Position numbers and translations under genes: made by a program. A stretch of DNA of 8,633 nucleotides from Ignavibacteriota bacterium (lineage in GTDB: Bacteria; Bacteroidota; Ignavibacteria; Tepidaquicellales; Tepidaquicellaceae): NCBI GenBank assembly GCA_003135995.1, contig PNBM01000230.1:7578-16210 (forward strand). Reading direction: 5' to 3'. Shown piece by piece: positions 5,481-8,633 of the stretch. The notes beneath the pieces were generated by a model. The model saw nothing but the letters and a program-made list of their open reading frames with translations. It did no database searches and was not told the origin of the DNA. Every line of letters begins with the position of its first letter. Position 1 is the first letter of the stretch.

Positions 5481-7253
5481 ATGAAAGCAATAATTATATT
5501 ATTAATAATATTGATTTTACCGGCAGGTAAAATTTTACATTCACAATCAAATCAAATTCAATATATAAATCCATTACATGATTCTCAGTTTAACAATAAA
5601 GAAACTACAATTTTATTCAAATTTAATTATTTACCATCATCAAAAATATTAAACGATTATAACCGTATCTTAGTTAAAGGTTCAATAAGCGGAATTCATA
5701 CCGGGAAAATAATTATTACGCGTGATAATAAAACAGTTATTTTTAAACCGGATAAATCATTTTCTTTGGGGGAGACGGTCGATGTTGTAACTAATTTCTT
5801 TTCACCATTTAAATATTCATTCAAAATAAAAGAAAAAGATATTTATACTTCTCCGATGCAAAGTTTGTATAGTGAATTACCAAAAAATTATAATAAAAAT
5901 AATAAGATTGGAAATATGATTAATGATACTCTTCCTCAGGATTTTCCGGTCATTCAACTGAACACAATAAATAATCCAAGCACGGGAAGAATTTTTTTAA
6001 GTAATTTCCCTTTCAATCTTAATTTGCATAATTCTCCTTTTTTAGTAATAAGTGAAAATAATGCAAGAAATTATTATTACAAAAGAATGCCAGCAGTATG
6101 TTATGATTTCAAAGTTCAACCAAACGGATATTTAACTTATTACAGTGCATTAGATTTTATACATTATGAATTAGATTCTAATTACAATGTTTTTGACATC
6201 TTTTATTGCGGTAACGGTTACGCGGCTGATTTACACGAGCTAAGAGTAATGAACGATGGCTCGGCTTTTTTATTAGCCTATGACCCGGAAATAGTAAATA
6301 TGAGCAATTATGTACCAAATGGAAAACCGAACGCAACAGTAACCGGGTTAATTATTCAAAAAATAGATATTGATAAAAATGTAATTTTCCAATGGCGAAG
6401 CTGGGATCATTATAAAATAACTGACGCAACGCATATAGATTTTACAGCTGATTCGATTGATTATGTTCACGGAAATGCTTTAGAAATAGATAATGACGGA
6501 AATTTACTTCTTTCCTGCAGACATATGGACGAAATTACCAAAATAAATTCTCAGACCGGGGATATTATCTGGAGACTCGGAGGAAAGAACAATCAATTTA
6601 ATTTTACTAATGATACAATGAAATTTTCCCATCAGCACGCAATCAGAAGAATTAAAAATGGAGATATTACACTTTTTGATAATGGCAATTTTCATTATCC
6701 ACCATTTTCAAGAGCTGTTGAATATGCGCTTGATGAACAAAATAAAACAATAACTTTAATTTGGCAATACAGGCATTCACCTGATATTTTCGGGTTAGCA
6801 ATGGGTTATGTCCAGAGACTCGATAACGGAAATACTTTTATTGGTTGGGGTGCAGCGAATCCTTCCGTCACCGAGGTAGATCCAAACGGAAACAAAGTTT
6901 TAGAATTGAATTTGCCAGGTGGAATTTTTAGTTACAGGGCATATAAATTCGACTGGCCTATGAATGAAAAACTACTTGATGTAATTCCTCAACGTTTCGA
7001 ATTAAAACAAAATTTTCCGAATCCTTTTAATCCGGTTACAACGATACAATTTATAATTCCAAAAACAGAAAATGTATCATTAGATGTTTATGATGTTCTC
7101 GGCAGGTTATCTTCATCTTTGTTCCGGGGCACATTAACTGCAAATTTATATAGATTCAGCTGGAAGGCTTCTAATTTTTCGTCCGGTGTATATTTTTATC
7201 GACTTAAAACTGATGATTTTGTTCAAACAAAACAAATGTTACTTTTAAAATAA
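5481..7253 (+). CDS. Secreted arylsulfotransferase-family (ASST-like) beta-propeller protein with Ig-like domain and type IX sorting tail
   Basis: The 590-residue protein begins with a Sec signal peptide (about 1-22, hydrophobic run IIILLIILILPAG). Residues about 28-117 resemble an SbsA-type Ig-like domain (LVKGSISG, VIFKPDKSFSLGETVDV). Residues about 150-495 resemble the six-bladed arylsulfotransferase propeller, whose members move sulfate between phenolic compounds outside the cytoplasm. DLHELRVMNDG (H252), DYVHGNALEIDNDG (H330, N332), LLSCRHMDEITKI (R347) and FSHQHAIRR (H386) followed by DITLFDNG fit the E. coli AssT residues H252, H356/N358, R374 and the sulfated H436. GDIIWRLGG and YVQRLDNGNTFIGWG are further family-like segments. 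The C-terminal 85 residues are a Por/type IX sorting domain: NFPNPFNPVTTI (511-522), DVYDVLGR (535-542), SSGVYFYRL (567-575), ending KQMLLLK. The protein should be exported through the outer membrane and attached or released. A non-enzymatic propeller remains possible. It stands alone, divergent from polA. Confidence 0.8.
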   Translation: MKAIIILLIILILPAGKILHSQSNQIQYINPLHDSQFNNKETTILFKFNYLPSSKILNDYNRILVKGSISGIHTGKIIITRDNKTVIFKPDKSFSLGETVDVVTNFFSPFKYSFKIKEKDIYTSPMQSLYSELPKNYNKNNKIGNMINDTLPQDFPVIQLNTINNPSTGRIFLSNFPFNLNLHNSPFLVISENNARNYYYKRMPAVCYDFKVQPNGYLTYYSALDFIHYELDSNYNVFDIFYCGNGYAADLHELRVMNDGSAFLLAYDPEIVNMSNYVPNGKPNATVTGLIIQKIDIDKNVIFQWRSWDHYKITDATHIDFTADSIDYVHGNALEIDNDGNLLLSCRHMDEITKINSQTGDIIWRLGGKNNQFNFTNDTMKFSHQHAIRRIKNGDITLFDNGNFHYPPFSRAVEYALDEQNKTITLIWQYRHSPDIFGLAMGYVQRLDNGNTFIGWGAANPSVTEVDPNGNKVLELNLPGGIFSYRAYKFDWPMNEKLLDVIPQRFELKQNFPNPFNPVTTIQFIIPKTENVSLDVYDVLGRLSSSLFRGTLTANLYRFSWKASNFSSGVYFYRLKTDDFVQTKQMLLLK

Positions 7254-7552
7254 TGTTGAGTTCATTTCGGTGATTTTATTAATTAAGACTTTTATTTTCA
7301 CGATTCATGAGGATAATATTACTATTAATCTTAATGATTACAATCATAGTAAGGATATAAAATTTCACAGTATATATACTATGTTAATTCCACAGATTCT
7401 GATTAGCCTTCTACTAAAACCTCCCAAATTTTGAAAATTTCGATGTATTAAGTTAAGTAATGAATGGAATAAAATTTGCATTCTTATAGTTTTCTCGAAC
7501 TATACGGCGTATAATCTTCCTCTTATACGTTTACAAAACACATTATAAAAAA
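7254..7552. other. Intergenic region with several inverted repeats and no convincing gene
   Basis: This 299-bp gap follows the arylsulfotransferase-like gene. It contains ATGATT-AC-AATCAT (7334-7347), extendable by TTACT/AGTAA (7319-7323 and 7348-7352) across a 10-nt bulge. It also holds the palindrome AGTATATATACT (7369-7380), extendable to 7366-7383 with one mismatch pair, and the overlapping inverted repeats at 7485-7529. None is followed by a U-tract, so no intrinsic terminator is evident for the upstream gene. A short open frame at 7307-7360 encodes only 17 residues, nearly all hydrophobic (MRIILLLILMITIIVRI). It could be a decayed signal peptide or chance. Confidence 0.6.
7485..7529 (+). 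promoter_or_regulatory. Chain of overlapping inverted repeats in the leader of the Asp-box gene
   Basis: TATAGTT-TTCTCG-AACTATA (7485-7504) is a perfect 7-bp inverted repeat. It overlaps the palindrome TATACG-G-CGTATA (7501-7513), which overlaps CGTATAA-TCTTCCTC-TTATACG (7508-7529), another perfect 7-bp inverted repeat. The hexamer TATACG thus occurs three times in alternating orientation, ending 23 bp before the ATG. A TATAAT that could be a -10 box lies inside at 7510-7515, with no good -35. The arrangement suits a repressor operator or switching leader hairpins. This is inference from symmetry alone. Confidence 0.4.
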
Positions 7553-8633
7553 ATGAAAAAAAGTTATATTATTTTCTATTTTCTTTTCATATTTATTTTC
7601 ATTTCGACAATCACATCATCAGGACAATGGGTTCGCACTTCAGGACCTGAAGGAGGATTAGTCGACGCTCTCGGTTGTTATGGAAATTCAACAATTTATG
7701 CCGCACCAAGATACGACGGAGTTTATAAATCAACAGATAACGGATTGAATTGGAAATCTTCCGGGCTGATAAATCATTCGATTTGCGGATTTTTCTTTAA
7801 AGATAATTATGTCTTCGCAATAGATGGAAACGGTGGTCTGTATCGTTCAATTGACAATGGCAACACATGGACTGTTCTGAGTTTCACTCAGTTCTCGTGG
7901 GGCTATACGGTAAAAGGAAATTTTATACTCGCAGCAACATCTGAAGGTATTTATCGTTCATCGGATAATGGGAATACGTTTACGAATATTTCATCTCAGT
8001 ACATCTATGCGATGACATCGAACAATAATTATATTTTCACCGGAAGTTATGGCAAAGTTTACCGTTCTTCTGATAATGGGTTAAACTGGTTAGATATAAG
8101 TACGGGTATCCCGGCAGATGCAAGCCCGAATATAATGATTACAAACGGTTCTAATATTTTTATCGGAATGGCAGGAGAACGCGGTGTTTACTTATCAACG
8201 AATAACGGAAATAACTGGAAGTTTTCAGGATTAGATAGCTTAAATATTATGAACATTGTAAAATTTAATAACAGCATTTTTGCGGTTTCGTACGGAGGTT
8301 TTAAACAAGATGGTATTTACAGGACTAATGACAACGGATTAACCTGGAAACTTGTTAATTCGGACCTGATATCAAATCATTTAACTGCCTTGACAGCAAA
8401 CTCGTCCTTTATTTTTACAGGTTTATTTCAAATGGGAGTATCGAGGTCAGCCACAAAAGGTAATGACTGGGTAGTTAAGAATTCAGGTTTAAAAACTATG
8501 ACATTTAGCCAAATGGTATCTCTTGATAATGACCTATACGCCTGCAATACCGGTGCAGGAATATATTATTCGCATAACAATGGAAGTAACTGGACTGATT
8601 ATAACTTAGATCTTACAAATCTTAACGTTAATT
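7553..8633 (+). CDS. Secreted Asp-box (BNR) repeat beta-propeller protein, 3' end outside the window
   Basis: The frame is open from ATG at 7553 to the window edge, giving 360 residues with the C-terminus missing. Residues 1-24 are a Sec signal peptide (MKK, a Phe/Ile-rich core, then TSSG before QW). The rest is a regular series of eight Asp-boxes, S/T-x-D/N-x-G-x-x-W/F, starting at residues 60, 99, 136, 172, 215, 258, 299 and 340, that is, every 36-43 residues. Examples are STDNGLNW, SIDNGNTW and SSDNGLNW. Box 3 ends in Phe and box 7 (SATKGNDW) lacks the Asp. Each repeat is one propeller blade hairpin, as in sortilin/VPS10-like proteins and in sialidases. I see no sialidase Arg triad or FRIP motif in this part, so a structural or binding propeller is more likely than a sialidase. 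Such proteins in this bacterial group usually end in a type IX sorting tail, which cannot be checked here. The start is preceded by an A-rich stretch without a Shine-Dalgarno sequence. Confidence 0.85.
   Translation, partial: MKKSYIIFYFLFIFIFISTITSSGQWVRTSGPEGGLVDALGCYGNSTIYAAPRYDGVYKSTDNGLNWKSSGLINHSICGFFFKDNYVFAIDGNGGLYRSIDNGNTWTVLSFTQFSWGYTVKGNFILAATSEGIYRSSDNGNTFTNISSQYIYAMTSNNNYIFTGSYGKVYRSSDNGLNWLDISTGIPADASPNIMITNGSNIFIGMAGERGVYLSTNNGNNWKFSGLDSLNIMNIVKFNNSIFAVSYGGFKQDGIYRTNDNGLTWKLVNSDLISNHLTALTANSSFIFTGLFQMGVSRSATKGNDWVVKNSGLKTMTFSQMVSLDNDLYACNTGAGIYYSHNNGSNWTDYNLDLTNLNVN

Noticed and set aside
6504..6695. Minus-strand open frame inside the arylsulfotransferase-like gene
   Set aside because: It lies opposite the conserved catalytic segment and has no recognisable feature.
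7476..7515. TTGCAT and TATAAT as a sigma-70 promoter pair
   Set aside because: The spacer is 28 nt, far outside the workable range. TATACG at 7501 gives 19 nt but is a poor -10 box.

Overview
The window is AT-rich DNA from a Gram-negative bacterium of the Bacteroidota/Chlorobiota/Ignavibacteriota (FCB) group, most likely an ignavibacterium-like lineage. Three things point there. An extracellular protein ends in a type IX secretion (Por) sorting tail with the NFPNPFNPVTTI motif. Genes lack Shine-Dalgarno sequences. A lipopolysaccharide heptose epimerase implies an outer membrane. The group assignment is inference from these traits, not from a phylogenetic marker.

Layout. The left 5.2 kb is read on the minus strand. 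In transcription order it holds polA (DNA polymerase I, 5250-2326), a Nudix hydrolase with a TTG start (2072-1611), hldD (ADP-heptose 6-epimerase, 1175-198) and, 7 nt beyond hldD, the start of a small secreted protein that runs off the left edge (190-1). The right 3.2 kb is read on the plus strand, divergently from polA. It holds a secreted arylsulfotransferase-like beta-propeller protein with an N-terminal Ig-like domain and a type IX sorting tail (5481-7253), then a secreted Asp-box (BNR) propeller protein that runs off the right edge (7553-8633).

The genes do not form one pathway. polA serves replication and repair, the Nudix enzyme hydrolyses a nucleotide-type diphosphate, and hldD feeds LPS core synthesis. 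The two right-hand genes and the left-edge fragment are exported proteins. Only hldD and the left-edge gene are close enough to suggest co-transcription.

The unusual content lies between genes. The two gaps around the Nudix gene hold different repeat families: a 9-bp tandem repeat (8 perfect copies) inside a 70-bp-offset duplication with an isolated GC-rich palindrome on one side, and an approximately 50-bp hairpin-bearing repeat array plus a 7-bp T-rich array on the other. The leader of the Asp-box gene contains a chain of overlapping inverted repeats that looks like a regulatory site. I found no RNA gene, CRISPR array, transposase or recognisable new multi-gene system. The repeats and the leader structure are the best candidates for follow-up.
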